Below, one piece after another: positions 8,611-18,371 of a stretch of 64,000 nucleotides of DNA. Every line of letters starts with the position of its first letter. Positions within the stretch are counted from its first letter, which is position 1. The notes beneath the pieces were generated by a model. It was not told the DNA's origin. It ran no database searches and saw only the letters and a list, made by a program, of their open reading frames with translations. This DNA comes from Ditylenchus dipsaci (Eukaryota > Nematoda > Chromadorea > Rhabditida > Anguinidae). The DNA lies in NCBI GenBank assembly GCA_004194705.1, contig SADC01000219.1, forward strand, positions 124,001-188,000, in the 5' to 3' direction. Position numbers and translations under genes: made by a program.

Positions 8611-11600
8611 ATGTACTCTGTTGACTTTTATGGCAATGGGGCTAAAGGAGGAGGTGTACAAAAGCTCCATGGCCCTAATAAAAACACAAAAAGAGTTAGA
8701 CCTGATTTTACAATGACACAAGATGTGGATGACAATGCAGCTCTAGCTGGCAATTACATAGCTCCAACTGCCACCCACCACGAAAATAACACAGACCAGA
8801 GCACAGCCCGCAAATATCGAAAAAGTAGATTAGGCAGAACAGGCGGGGATTTCAGTAGACAGTCCAAGAAAGCTACAGATAGTGCGGAAGACCCAGATGC
8901 CTCAATGGCTGCTGACGCAGCCCACGAAAATATCAGGGACAGTTCGGCAATGGTCACTCACCATCAGTATAGTTCCAACCAGGTGGGCGACAGCCGGCAG
9001 ACACTCAAACGCAAGCTCGACCCCAATGATCCCACTTTTGAGGGCAACAACATTTTGTCAATAAAACATATAAAGCTGGCAGGAGGCGACAAATTCAGGG
9101 TTGAAGTAGCCGAAACTGTGTCCACCGTTGTGGAGGACTATACTAAAAAGCTTACTCATAAAGCGTCTAACCTGGCTGTTAGTCTATTGAAACAAACTCA
9201 TTTGGTGGAAGATAGGGAGCTGGAGAATTTGCAGGTAAAACTTTTTTTTGAAAATTTTGATCAAAAACCGCCAATTTTAAAGAAGGGGTCAAAGCTGTTA
9301 TAAAAGGACGAAAAATTAGGAGATATTTTGACCAGAAACTGGGATTTTGCGACCTTTAGTTTATTTAATTTTCATTTTCAACCAGTGTTGTTCCAGCGCC
9401 GGGATCGGAGCCGGCGCCAGCGCCGGCGCCGACCCTTTCTGAGAAAAGGCCCCAGCGCCAGCGCCGAGCGCCTCCCTTAAAAAATTTTGGCTCCGGCGCC
9501 AGCGCCGGCGCCGACCTCTTTTGAAAAAATGCCCCAGCGCCGGCGTTCATGGCAGCGCCGACGCCGGCGCCGGCTTGATAATTTTGCTTTTGCTCTAAAT
9601 TTCATGAAAAATTCCTATTTTTTTCAACAGTATTTTTCTTACAGTGAAAGCGATAATAATTATTTGCTATCTATATCGATATATTTCCTGTATTAGTTCC
9701 TCATGATGAGTGAATTTTGAAATACAGGGTGTAACCAAACCAATCAAATAAATAAAAATAATGGTGCCTGACAGGTTATGGCGAAAAGTATTTTGGGCGC
9801 TAACAGGATTAATCCAAAAACAGTTTAATTTTAAAAAGTTTTGGCGCAAAACGGGGTGAGCCAGAAATGGGTAATCGATATTAGTCTTGTGAAAATAAAA
9901 GGGACGATACGTAAAAATGCCTCCTTTTAGCGAAAAAGTGCCTCCTTTTTTTCGTTTTAGTCAGAAAGGCGAAAAAGTGCCTCCTTTTTCGTCTTCGTCG
10001 TCGTTCTAATTCCGAAATGGTGTGTATTGAAATTTGGAAAAAGGAGGCACATTTTCACAAAAAGGAGGCACATTTTCACAAAAAGGAGGCACATTTTCAC
10101 AAAAAGGAGGCACATTTTCACAAAAAGAAGGCACATTTTCACAAAAAGGAGGCACTTTTTCACAAAAAAAGGCACATTTTCACAAAAAGGAGGCACTTTT
10201 TCGCCTTTTTGACTAAGACGAAAAAAAGGAGGCACATTTTCACAAAAAGGAGGCATTTTTCCGTTTTGTCCAAATAAAAGTTGTGTGAATTACTTTTTAA
10301 AAATATCATAGTATACCCTGGTTATGTTACGAAAATAAACTAAAAAATTAAAGAAAATAAATAAAATATTTAAAGAAATGAAAGAAATTGCAGCACAAAA
10401 GTTCTGATAATTTAGTTTAAAATTAAGAATAATTGTCTTTCTCAATTTTAGGATGTTAAATTTTAGAAACAGCGCCGGCGCCATAATCGTTCAAAAACAG
10501 CGCCGGGACGGCGCCGAGCGCCGGACCGGCGCTGTTTTTTCCCGGGGCAGCGCCGGCGCCGGCGCTAGCGCCGGCGGCGGAACAACACTGTTTTCAACCC
10601 TAATTTTTTTCACACTAATCGTTATTGTAAGGAGGCTGGTTGGGCCCCCTCCCAGGAATAAAAAATGAAAAACAAAGTCAAGGATTAATGGCCCCGATAG
10701 CTCAGTGGTAGAGTGACGGACAGACCTCCAAGTGCACCCCCCCCCCCCTGCAAAGAGTAAACCACATGGGGGACCAAGTATTTTCGAAATTGGTCGGAAT
10801 TTTTTTTCTCAAAACGCCTTCATATTTTTCCTATGATGTTTTCGCCATGTTTTGAGCATTTTTTAATGTCAAAAAAAATTTCAAAAAAAAAATTATTATC
10901 GGCCCATGGCAAGAAAATATAATCTGGAGGCTCCACAAGGTAGACTTATCAAAATATCTGCAAAATTACTTTGGTTACCCTGTGGATTTTCGAAACATAT
11001 TTTTCACAGTTATACCTCGATATAATGATACCCTTAAAAATTTGATTCCCACTTGGATGCAACATTTTTTTTTTCAATAAATGGGCTAAAATCAGTTTTG
11101 CACCCAGCGGAGGATCGAAATTTAAAAGATGTACTTATAGCGAGGTCTGACTGCAGAAAAATATTGTTTTTTTTTTCGAAAATCGACAGGGGGACTAATG
11201 CAGTTTTAGGTTGATATTTCTCGAGCCTACAGATTATTTTTTCTTGCCATGGGCTTGTAATATAAAAATTTTGTGGAGTAAATCGACTACGCTCTACAAG
11301 GTAAACTTATCCGAATAGTCGAATCAAAGATTCCTGTTCGTATGTGTGCCTTGTCAGTTCAAAAAAAATTATTTTTATCTGATCTCAACGGATTCCGGAC
11401 GACCCGGGGAAATGTGCGTAAACTATTTATTAGTCACAGTTTCAGTACGCTGCCTAACCCTCAAGCCTAACGACTAAGCCTAAATTTGTTGTCCCAAAGG
11501 GTAGTTACAGCAATTTTTAAAAGTTCAGATTCGGGTGGGGGGGGGGGGAGGCGGTATTCCACACTAGCGCCAAAATTTCTCAATGAAAATTTTTCAAAAA

Positions 11601-12359
11601 ATTGCATAAAGGATTGCTTACCGTATTTCCTCTAATAGAGCCCCCCCCTGTTTTTTGACTAGAACTTCAGAGTTAGGGCCATTTTTGATTTACAATTTCA
11701 AGATTTTTGGGCATTCGAAAAATAAAGCCCCGGGGGCTCTATTAGAGGAAATACGGTATCTATAGGTGTTTAATTTGCAGGCTTTGATCCTGCAGCACGG
11801 ACTGGTCTTGGCTGAAAATATTTCTACGAAAGCCAGAGAGGCTGTGCTAAACTTTGGACTGAGCTCCTTCCAGAAGGTCGTACAACTGGCCCAAGCCCGA
11901 GAAGAATTTTCCCAGCAAGCCTACGAGCTGGTCACAGTAGCTTTGCCAAAAGCCCAACAATTTGTGGCTGAACAAGTTCAGAAAGCGACTGAGAAAATGC
12001 TGAAAAATGTTAGAGCGAAAAGTGTGCAAGCCGCCAGAATGGCTGGAGACAAAGTGCAGATGGCGTTCCACAATATGGGCTTGGACGAATTTGGAAATTC
12101 CACCAGAAAAATGATAACTGTCAATTCGTACTTGGCCATTAAACAGGCGGACAAGTTGTTGCATAGAGCACCATTTATGGCTGGTCAGGCGGCATCCATG
12201 GTGTTTGTAGGTGTGGCAAAAATGGCCAGCTTGTTCACCGACTATGTGCGCAAAGACAAAGCGTTGTTCACCAAACCTCCAGATGTGCTGTGTCTAGCCT
12301 GTCCCATAAATTTTGAGCCAGATGTCGACTATTCTTTTGATAGAAGTGCATTCCAGTAG
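8611..12359 (+). CDS. Orphan two-exon gene, 400 codons, function unknown
   Basis: The exons are 8611-9234 and 11781-12359. The donor CAG/GTAAAA and acceptor TTTGCAG/G join in phase 0, giving 208 plus 192 codons and TAG at 12357-12359. The frame stays open 5' of the ATG back to about 8518 and reads plausibly (Gly-rich, ending VFGDMYSVDFYGNG), with an ATTTTAG acceptor at 8549, so the true gene may start in an exon now lost beyond the MITE ending at 8477. Residues about 1-35 form a Gly/Lys/Arg-rich patch; 40-140 are polar and low complexity with two His-His pairs (THH); 150-400 are predicted mainly helical, with Ala/Gln/Lys-rich segments. A short hydrophobic stretch AGQAASMVFVGVAKMASLF lies near residue 345. 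I recognise no family. Exon 2 is clean, without frameshifts. The 2546-bp intron is made of transposons (9383-10590, 11007-11153, 11621-11756). Confidence 0.7.
9383..10590. mobile_element. hAT-like element with GGCGCC-word ends, TSD TTTTCAAC
   Basis: The termini CAGTGTTGTTCC and GGAACAACACTG are flanked by identical TTTTCAAC 8-mers (9375-9382, 10591-10598). Both ends (9395-9575 and 10470-10580) are built from repeated self-complementary GGCGCC/GCGCCGGCGC words, in an otherwise AT-rich region. The middle holds the MULE-like element 9902-10271. No transposase seen. It lies in the intron of the orphan gene. Confidence 0.85.
9902..10271. mobile_element. MULE-like foldback with GGAGGCACATTTTCAC array, 9-bp TSD
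   Basis: The ends GGACGATACG and CGTTTTGTCC are flanked by identical 9-mers AAATAAAAG (9893-9901 and 10272-10280). The left arm has the inverse words (GTGCCTCCTTTTT). From 10035 to 10250 a 20-21 bp unit AAAAAGGAGGCACATTTTCA is repeated about nine times. Reading frames through the array are repeat artefacts. The 9-bp duplication suggests Mutator-like transposition. Confidence 0.7.
10690..10718 (+). other. 5' fragment of a tRNA-like sequence
   Basis: GGCCCCGATAGCTCAGTGGT begins like a tRNA with a good A box (TAGCTCAGTGG), then stops at GACAGACCTCCAAGTGCACC, which matches the terminus of the CAAGTGCACC foldback family. An element appears to have inserted into, or replaced, the 3' half. Confidence 0.5.
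10719..11620. repeat. Intronic repeat mosaic with a small pogo-like MITE
   Basis: 10719-10870 is an arm of the GGGGGACCAAG foldback, complete at 14020-14600 (shared CATGTTTTGAGCATTTT). 11007-11153 is a short MITE with ends CAGTTATACCTCGATATAAT and GCGAGGTCTGACTG. 11410-11510 repeats sequence also found at 15000-15090 (GTAAACTATTTATTAGTCAC). Nothing coding. Confidence 0.5.
11621..11756. repeat. Short CCGTATTT MITE just before exon 2
   Basis: The ends CCGTATTTCCTCTAATAGAG and their inverse are flanked by TA (11619-11620, 11757-11758); 136 bp. The right end is only 24 bases from the start of the orphan gene's second exon, so it lies where the branch point and acceptor tract would be. Confidence 0.85.
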
Positions 12360-12491
12360 TCAGTCAAGTAATTACAGGCGCTACTGCAGAATCGGGTGCA
12401 AATTTTGCCTTGGTCCCCTCTGTTGATTTTTGTGGAAAATGCCTTGGCCCCCTGTTGGTTTTGAATGTGATTTTAATGCAGAATCACCATA

Positions 12492-13201
12492 CCGTATTTA
12501 CTCTAACAGTAACCCCGTTCTCTAATTGTAGTCCCCCACAAGGAGGGAGGTTAAAAATAGTAGCCCACCTGAAAATCAGCCTATTTAGGCAGATTTTGCC
12601 CTGCCCCCCTCTAATTGTAGCACCACTCCAACCCCCCCCCCAAGGAGGGAGGTTAAAAAATAGTAGTCCACCTAAAAATCAGCCTATTTATGCAGATCCC
12701 CACCCCCCGTAAAAGCCCAAGTGCACCCCCCCCCCTCGAAAAATTTCTTGTACTTTTAAGAAAAGTACCCATTTTTAGCTGAAAATTTTTATTCTGAGGC
12801 ACCCTAGTATGCAAAAATTCCTCAGCAATCCGAATGACAAAGCAGAATTTGAAAAAAATACTTACTTGCTGAGATATGACCTAAAGTTGAAGTGTCAATA
12901 TTTTTAAAAATGGCCACTTAACTTTACTCCAACTTAAGATCATATCTCAGCAAGAAAGTATTTTTTTCAAATTCTGCTTTGTCATTCGGATTGCTGAGAA
13001 ATTTTCGCATACTAGTGTTCATCAGAATAGAAATTTCCAGCTAAAAATGGGTAATTTTCTTTAAAAGTACAAGAAATTTTTCGAGGGGGGGGGGGGGGTG
13101 CACTTGGGTATCTGTCATCCCCCCCCCCTAATCGTATCTCGCACCCACCAAAGAGGGTAGTTGTAAATTAGTAACCCGGGGCTAGTTTAAGAGTAAATAC
13201 G
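12492..13201. repeat. CCGTATTT-family foldback, middle layer
   Basis: CCGTATTTACTCTAACAGTA on the left pairs with TAAGAGTAAATACG on the right. The arms repeat ...AGGGAGGTTAAAAATAGTAG.... The right TA flank has decayed. The element at 12716-13108 is nested within. Confidence 0.65.
12716..13108. repeat. CAAGTGCACCCCC foldback, innermost layer
   Basis: CCCAAGTGCACCCCC pairs with GGGGGTGCACTTGGG. The arms include AAGAAAAGTACCCATTTTTA, and the body contains GCTGAGATATGACC mirrored by ATCATATCTCAGC. The same family supplies 7430-7690 and the left end at about 10719. Confidence 0.7.
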
Positions 13202-13534
13202 TCAATTACATTTGAAATCCACAGGGGGACCAAGTCACTTTTCACAAAAAATCATCAGGCGTGACCAAGGCAAAATTCGCACCCGATTCTGCAGTAGTAC
13301 CAATAACCTATTAAAGGACCGGTTGTTTTTAAACATTGTGCTTAGCTAGTGACACATATGACTATCAGCGTTGTTAAACTGTTGTATATCAAGCTTTCAA
13401 CATTATTGTTTATATATTTTTACTAATGGTTCCTTCTTTATTATATTCAATAAAATTTGCTGCAAATAAATAATAGCAAGTGAGCTTTGCCAAATCAGCG
13501 AATCAGCCAAAATTTTTGAAAAATCAGCCTTTAA

Positions 13535-13726
13535 ATGGCCATTGCCGTCCCCGACAACGAGAATTTCAAATGTTTGAATTCGCGCGGGACAGTTCTCTTT
13601 CGTCTCGCACTGTACTCTTTTGACTTGCTTCAAATGACTCAAAAGAGTACAATGAAAGACGAAAGAGAACTGTCCCGCGCGAATTCAAACATTTGAAATT
13701 CTCGTTGTCGGGACGGCAATGGCCCT
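13535..13726. repeat. TTAA-flanked foldback (CATTGCCGTCCCCGACAACG)
   Basis: The inverted arms contain CCATTGCCGTCCCCGACAAC, GAATTCGCGCGGGACAGTTC and TTTCGTCT, and lie between TTAA tetramers (13531-13534, 13727-13730). A related copy split by an insertion is at 15395-16889. TTAA duplication recalls piggyBac-type elements, but no transposase supports this. Confidence 0.65.
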
Positions 13727-13737
13727 TTAAATGCGCA

Positions 13738-13990
13738 AAATTACGTGTGATAAGGCCGTTTGTTCAGGAAACAGTATACACTATTTGACAGAACAAGAAA
13801 AACAGCGCCATAATGTAATTGGAAATATAGTACAAACAGGCTTTTGGGGCGTTTTGCAAGTCTCTCAAAAAAATTCCAAAAAGATTTTGACGTAAAGCTT
13901 AGATTTCGCATTTTTGACACCGAATTCTTGCTCAGCGTGGTAGATTTGCTTATGAGGTTGCCTCATGGTTCTCAAAACCTACAAATTTGT
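13738..13990. repeat. Copy of the GATTCGTGTTCAGCATGGTC dispersed repeat
   Basis: It is similar to 7080-7340 (AATTACGTGTGATAAGGCCG and TTTGTTCAGGAAAC; then CTCAGCGTGGTAGATTTGCT). The 109-residue open frame from 13844 is within the repeat and is not supported as a gene. Confidence 0.5.
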
Positions 13991-14019
13991 AGAGTCTTAC
14001 AAGACCTACAAAAAAGGAC

Positions 14020-14600
14020 AATACTTTTTTTTGACCCAGATTCACTTTTTTTGTCCCAGATTTCCTCATTTCTGTCCAGATTTCCTCATTTCTGTCCCAG
14101 ATTTAGCTTAAACCACAGGGGGACCAAGCACTTACAAAATTGGTCAAAAAAATTTTCTCTCATAACAGCCTGAAAGTTTTTCTATAACGTTTCTATCATG
14201 TTTTGAGCATTTTCGCCAAAATTATTTTTTCCGCAAAAATTTTTGCCTTGGAGGACCAAGGTCACATTTCAGGCTCCTGAAAACTTTGGGCTACCTTGGT
14301 CCCCCAAGGCAAAAATTTTTGCGGAAAAAATAATTTTTGGCGAAAATGCTCAAAACATGATAGAAACGTTATAGAAAAACTTTCAGGCTGTTATGAGAGA
14401 AAATTTTTTTGACCAATTTTGTAAGTGCTTGGTCCCCCCTGTGGTTTAAGCTAAATCTGGGACAGAAATGAGGAAATCTGGGACAAAAAAAGTGAATCTG
14501 GGTCAAAAAAAGTGAATGTGGGTCAAAAAAAGGTGAATCTGGGACAAGTCAAATCTGGGACAGAAAAAAGTGAATCTGGGTCAAAAAAAAGTATTGCCCT
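14020..14600. repeat. Long nearly perfect hairpin (GGGGGACCAAG foldback)
   Basis: The arms run from CAATACTTTTTTTTGACCC to the mirrored GGGTCAAAAAAAAGTATTG, through repeated CAGATTTCCTCATTTCTGTC words, CACAGGGGGACCAAGCACTT and a CATGATAGAAACGTTATAG stretch. The centre is near 14270. Short direct repeats of AATCTGGGACA at 14455-14580 are extra copies on one side. Confidence 0.7.
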
Positions 14601-15394
14601 ACAAAAAACCTAGAAAATTTTTCTTATCTTCTTTTGTCTTTTTATCTGTACTTTTACCGAAAACATTTTTCACTGCAAATTTCGAATTCTTCTCAAGACA
14701 AAAAACATTTGAACTTCAAATTTTGAAGTCTTGAAAAATTCTATGTTTTCGGATATTTTCAAACTAGAAAACAAAAAAACAGCGTAAAAATTCTGAAACA
14801 GGAGTCCCAAGAGTCACGCTTGGGGATCGCAGTGTTAAAAATCTTTTTTTGTCAAAAAAGATTCTTGTCAAAATCTTTTTTTGCATGAAAATAGCAACAA
14901 GCACTGGATAAAATAGAAAACAAAATGGTTAGTTTGCCCCGCCCCAAAGGTCATGGTCCCTTTCAGTAAAGAGAACCCAAATATATGTCCCAGACTCCAG
15001 AAAAAGAGTAAACTATTTATTAGTCACAACTCCCATACGCTGGCCTACCCCTAAGGCTAAGCCTCGTTTGAAAGGGTAATTACAGCGAGAAAGTCATTTT
15101 ATACAGTGCTTGTTATCATTTTCATGCAAAAAGAAGGTATTGCTAATAATTTTGGGTAATGAAAATGCTTGAAATGTCAGTTTTTTTATAAACCAATTAA
15201 CACACAAAAAAATTTCAAAAACTCGAAAAAAATAACAGGGGACCAAGGCGAAAAATGGGACCGATTCTTAACTAGAGCCGAAAATTCTTATCAAAATCTT
15301 TTTTTTTGCAGGAAAATGGTAACGAGCACTGGATAAAATGACTTTTTTTCAAGAATGGTCGAAAAATACCTTTTCTGGAAAATGTACTTTTTAA
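14600..15394. repeat. Degenerate repeats, no gene
   Basis: Inverted partial pairs are visible (TTTGCATGAAAATAGCAACAAGC near 14880 against GCTTGTTATCATTTTCATGC near 15110), and there is a second copy of the GTAAACTATTTATTAGTCAC repeat. No coding support. Confidence 0.45.
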
Positions 15395-16889
15395 AGGACC
15401 ATTGCCGTCCCCGACAACGAGAATCTCTATATAGTATTTGGGATGGGTGGGTGGTTAACGCATTTGACTACATGTTTGGTCACAAAGAAAAACTTTTTTT
15501 AGTGTAATATTTTTTTTGCATGTGTATACTCATTCGAAAGCTCTTTCAATGGCGGAGGACCTTTCGCAATCAGATTTAAAGATTGCTGTGTAAAAAATTG
15601 AGATTTTGCCCTTTGAGAGTGAAAAGTGGTGGTTTCAGGGTTAATCTTATGAGTGCTCATTTGGTCACAAAGAAAAACTTTTTTTAGTGTAATATTTTAA
15701 TTTGCATATTTATACTCATATGAAAGCTCTTTTAATCGCGGAGGACCTTTCGCAATTAAATTCAATAATTAATGTGAAAAAATTTAGGTTCTGTCCTGTG
15801 AAAGTGAAAAGTGGATTCATATTTGTTTTTTTTTCAAATGCAATCACAATTTTTTTTTAATTCGCGCATTTTCTGAACATTGTGGGGCAGTTGTTGTCAG
15901 AAGAATTGTCGCTTTATTACAATTGATAATTAATTTCCGTAACTATGATGATGATGAATTTAGTGATATGGCTAACAAGATGGATATTTCAAATTTCGCT
16001 CCGTTTTATGACGAGTATGGGTATCTCAGTAAGAATATTTAACTTATAACCATTGATTTTGAAAGCTAAACGCAAAGCCTAAAGCAGAAATCGGTTTTGC
16101 TTTTTGTCCTAAATAGGGCTGAAAGTCAAAGCGAGATTTGGCTTTTGGCTATGCGTTTGGCTTTGGATTTTTCTAATCTCTATATAGTATTTGGGACGGG
16201 GAACGTCTGTCGCCAATTTGAGTACATGTTTGGTCACAAAGAAAAACTTTTTTTAGTGTAATATTTTTATTTGCATGTTTATACTCATTTGAAAGCTCTT
16301 TCAATGGCGGAGGACCTTTTGCAATTAGATTTAAGGATTAATGTGAAAAAATAGAGAATTTTCCCTTTAAAAATGGATTTATATATTTTTTCTTTTCAAA
16401 TGCAATCACAATTTTTTTTAAATTCGCGCATTTTTTAAATCTCATAGTTTTCAAAAAGATTGTTCTCAAATTCAAATTTTGAATGAATTCAAAACTACAT
16501 TTGTAGGCGAGCATAGGCAAGGGTAGGCGAGGGTAGGCGAGGTAGAGTAGGTGGGTTGACAAGTAGGGTGGATGATCTGCCCTAACCATTAACGCACTCG
16601 AAAGATTAATCTGTCTGAACTACTAATGTACATGAACAACTAATGTTCCCGAACCCCAGGAATAGTGCTTGAACTACCAATGTTCCCGAACGGCATAGGC
16701 GCCGATAGGCGCCTAAAGACCCTAGTTTCAAATATTTGAATTCGCGCGGGACAGTTCTCTTTCGTCTTTCATTGTTCTCTTTTGAGTCATTCGAAGAAAG
16801 TCAAAAGAGTAAAATGAAAGACGAAAGAGAACTGTCCCGCGCGAATTCAAACATTTGAAATTCTCCTTGTCGGGGACGGCAATGGCCCT
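15395..16889. repeat. TTAA foldback split by a large insertion with internal repeats
   Basis: The left arm AGGACCATTGCCGTCCCCGA (15395 on) and the right part (about 16728-16889) are the same family as 13535-13726, with TTAA at 15391-15394 and 16890-16893. The insert (about 15425-16727) carries three copies of a block with TTTGGTCACAAAGAAAAAC and AGCTCTTTCAATGGCGGAGG (near 15475, 15660 and 16230), two copies of CTCTATATAGTATTTGGGA, and a GTAGGCGAGG minisatellite (16503-16540). Confidence 0.6.
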
Positions 16890-16959
16890 TTAAGGATATT
16901 CCTGGTCCATTCCTGGTCTAAAGCCTACTTAGCCACTGATAAAAGTGTTTTTTGGCTAC

Positions 16960-17402
16960 TTTGAAATGGCGGGTGTAACAAATGTTCGGGGCGGCTTTTC
17001 GAAACTTATAGTTTATAATTTCGGAATCATATCTTGTATCTTCCACTAACTTTTTTTAGCCCTGGATCTTTTCTTTTAGACGGTATGTATAAATTAGCTG
17101 AAGTGTTTTAGAAAAGTCATCATTTGGCTCCAAATACGTGTCAGGTCATTTAAACATTTTGACAAGCAATTTCATTACTTTGAGTGAGCAAAAGTTTAAT
17201 TGATCATTATACGTTACTGAAACATCTTAGCACTATGTTGTATCCCAGTCGAAGAGCTACAAAATACGTTTTACAGAATTAATTTTTGAAAATTTGAGTA
17301 TTGAGATATGGCCCTTTAAAAAAAATTAATTTCTTGTAAAAATGACCAAAAATTTTTTCGGATTTCCGTCATTTTCAAAAAAAATATTTTTTTGAGGGCC
17401 AT
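16960..17402. repeat. Left arm of a foldback interrupted by the hAT element
   Basis: Sequence here (for example CTTTGAGTGAGCAAAAGTTTAA and GAGCTACAAAATACG) reappears inverted at 21523-21760, so the 4.1 kb hAT element inserted into the middle of an older palindrome. Confidence 0.6.
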
Positions 17403-18371
17403 ATCTCAACCAGGGATGAGATTTCGCGTCTAAATAGACTTTATTAGACGCATTTCACGTCTAGATAAAGCCTATTTAGTTTGAATAAGTCTATTTAGAC
17501 GTACGTCTATTTTAGACGTAAAGTCTATTCAGACGTAAAAGTCTAACAGAAATTTATTTGAATTTAGCTGTTTTATACCACTTTTTTTGTTCTTATTGTT
17601 TAAACAAGTCAAAATTATATTATGGCAATCAGCACGAGTAATAAATACTTCTGCTTCACACTTTATTAGTCATGAACAGTGTTTGCAAATCGTGTGAAAC
17701 CTGAATAATAGTACTGAAACTGCAAATTTACCCATGCAGACCCCCAACCAGAGCTGAGTACCAAATAGTCTAGTGGATATCCACTTGAATGTCTTGAAAA
17801 TTTTTAATTTTATGAAAATTGAGAAAAACCATTCTATGATACGTGAAATGATGTGGCTTATTTGGTCTGTTATGACCGAAACTGTGATTTTACCCACCCG
17901 AACTCAAAACCTGATGTAGTTTCTTCATGGGTTAGATGGATATCGATCTTGCGTAGAGAGTTGGGTTTCTTAGGACCTAAATTGGAATTTAACTTATCCC
18001 GGTCCCAATGCCCGAGGTAAGTATTCTTTGAATCAGGTGGATTTTCAAGCTATCCATCTGAATAGGTTAAAAATTTATTTTTTTGAAAAATGAAAAATTA
18101 ACAATTTTTTCTTACTTAAAATTGTTCTTATTGTTAAAACAAGCCAAAATAATGTTATGGCAATCAACATAAATAACAAATACTTTCGCTTCACACTTTA
18201 TTGGTCATTAACTGGATCTTTAAATAATTGTAAAAAAATTGTTTTTGAATCGATTTGCCTCTGACCAGGTTCTGGAGCTGCAATGTCTCTCACATATTTT
18301 TGGGCAAGCATCTTGACTAATCGTCGTCCCTTAATTATGTTAAGCATTTGTTTTTCAAATCTTCGAAGTAT

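Larger units (their letters stand above)
12381..13297. repeat. Outer shell of a three-layer nested foldback
   Basis: CTACTGCAGAATCGGGTGCA on the left pairs with its inverse ending at 13297; the inner sides also pair through TTTTGCCTTGGTC. The next layer is the element at 12492-13201. The complex begins 22 bases after the stop codon of the orphan gene. Confidence 0.7.

Noticed and set aside
9365..9696. Ala/Gly/Pro-rich frames on both strands
   Set aside because: Encoded by GGCGCC words at the end of the 9383-10590 element.
10030..10250. Regular repeats that might look like a CRISPR array
   Set aside because: Units are directly adjacent without unique spacers, in a eukaryotic transposon with TSD AAATAAAAG.
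10017..10277. Overlapping frames encoding periodic Lys/His/Phe strings in all three plus frames
   Set aside because: They are translations of the 20-21 bp GGAGGCACATTTTCAC array; the period accounts for the openness.
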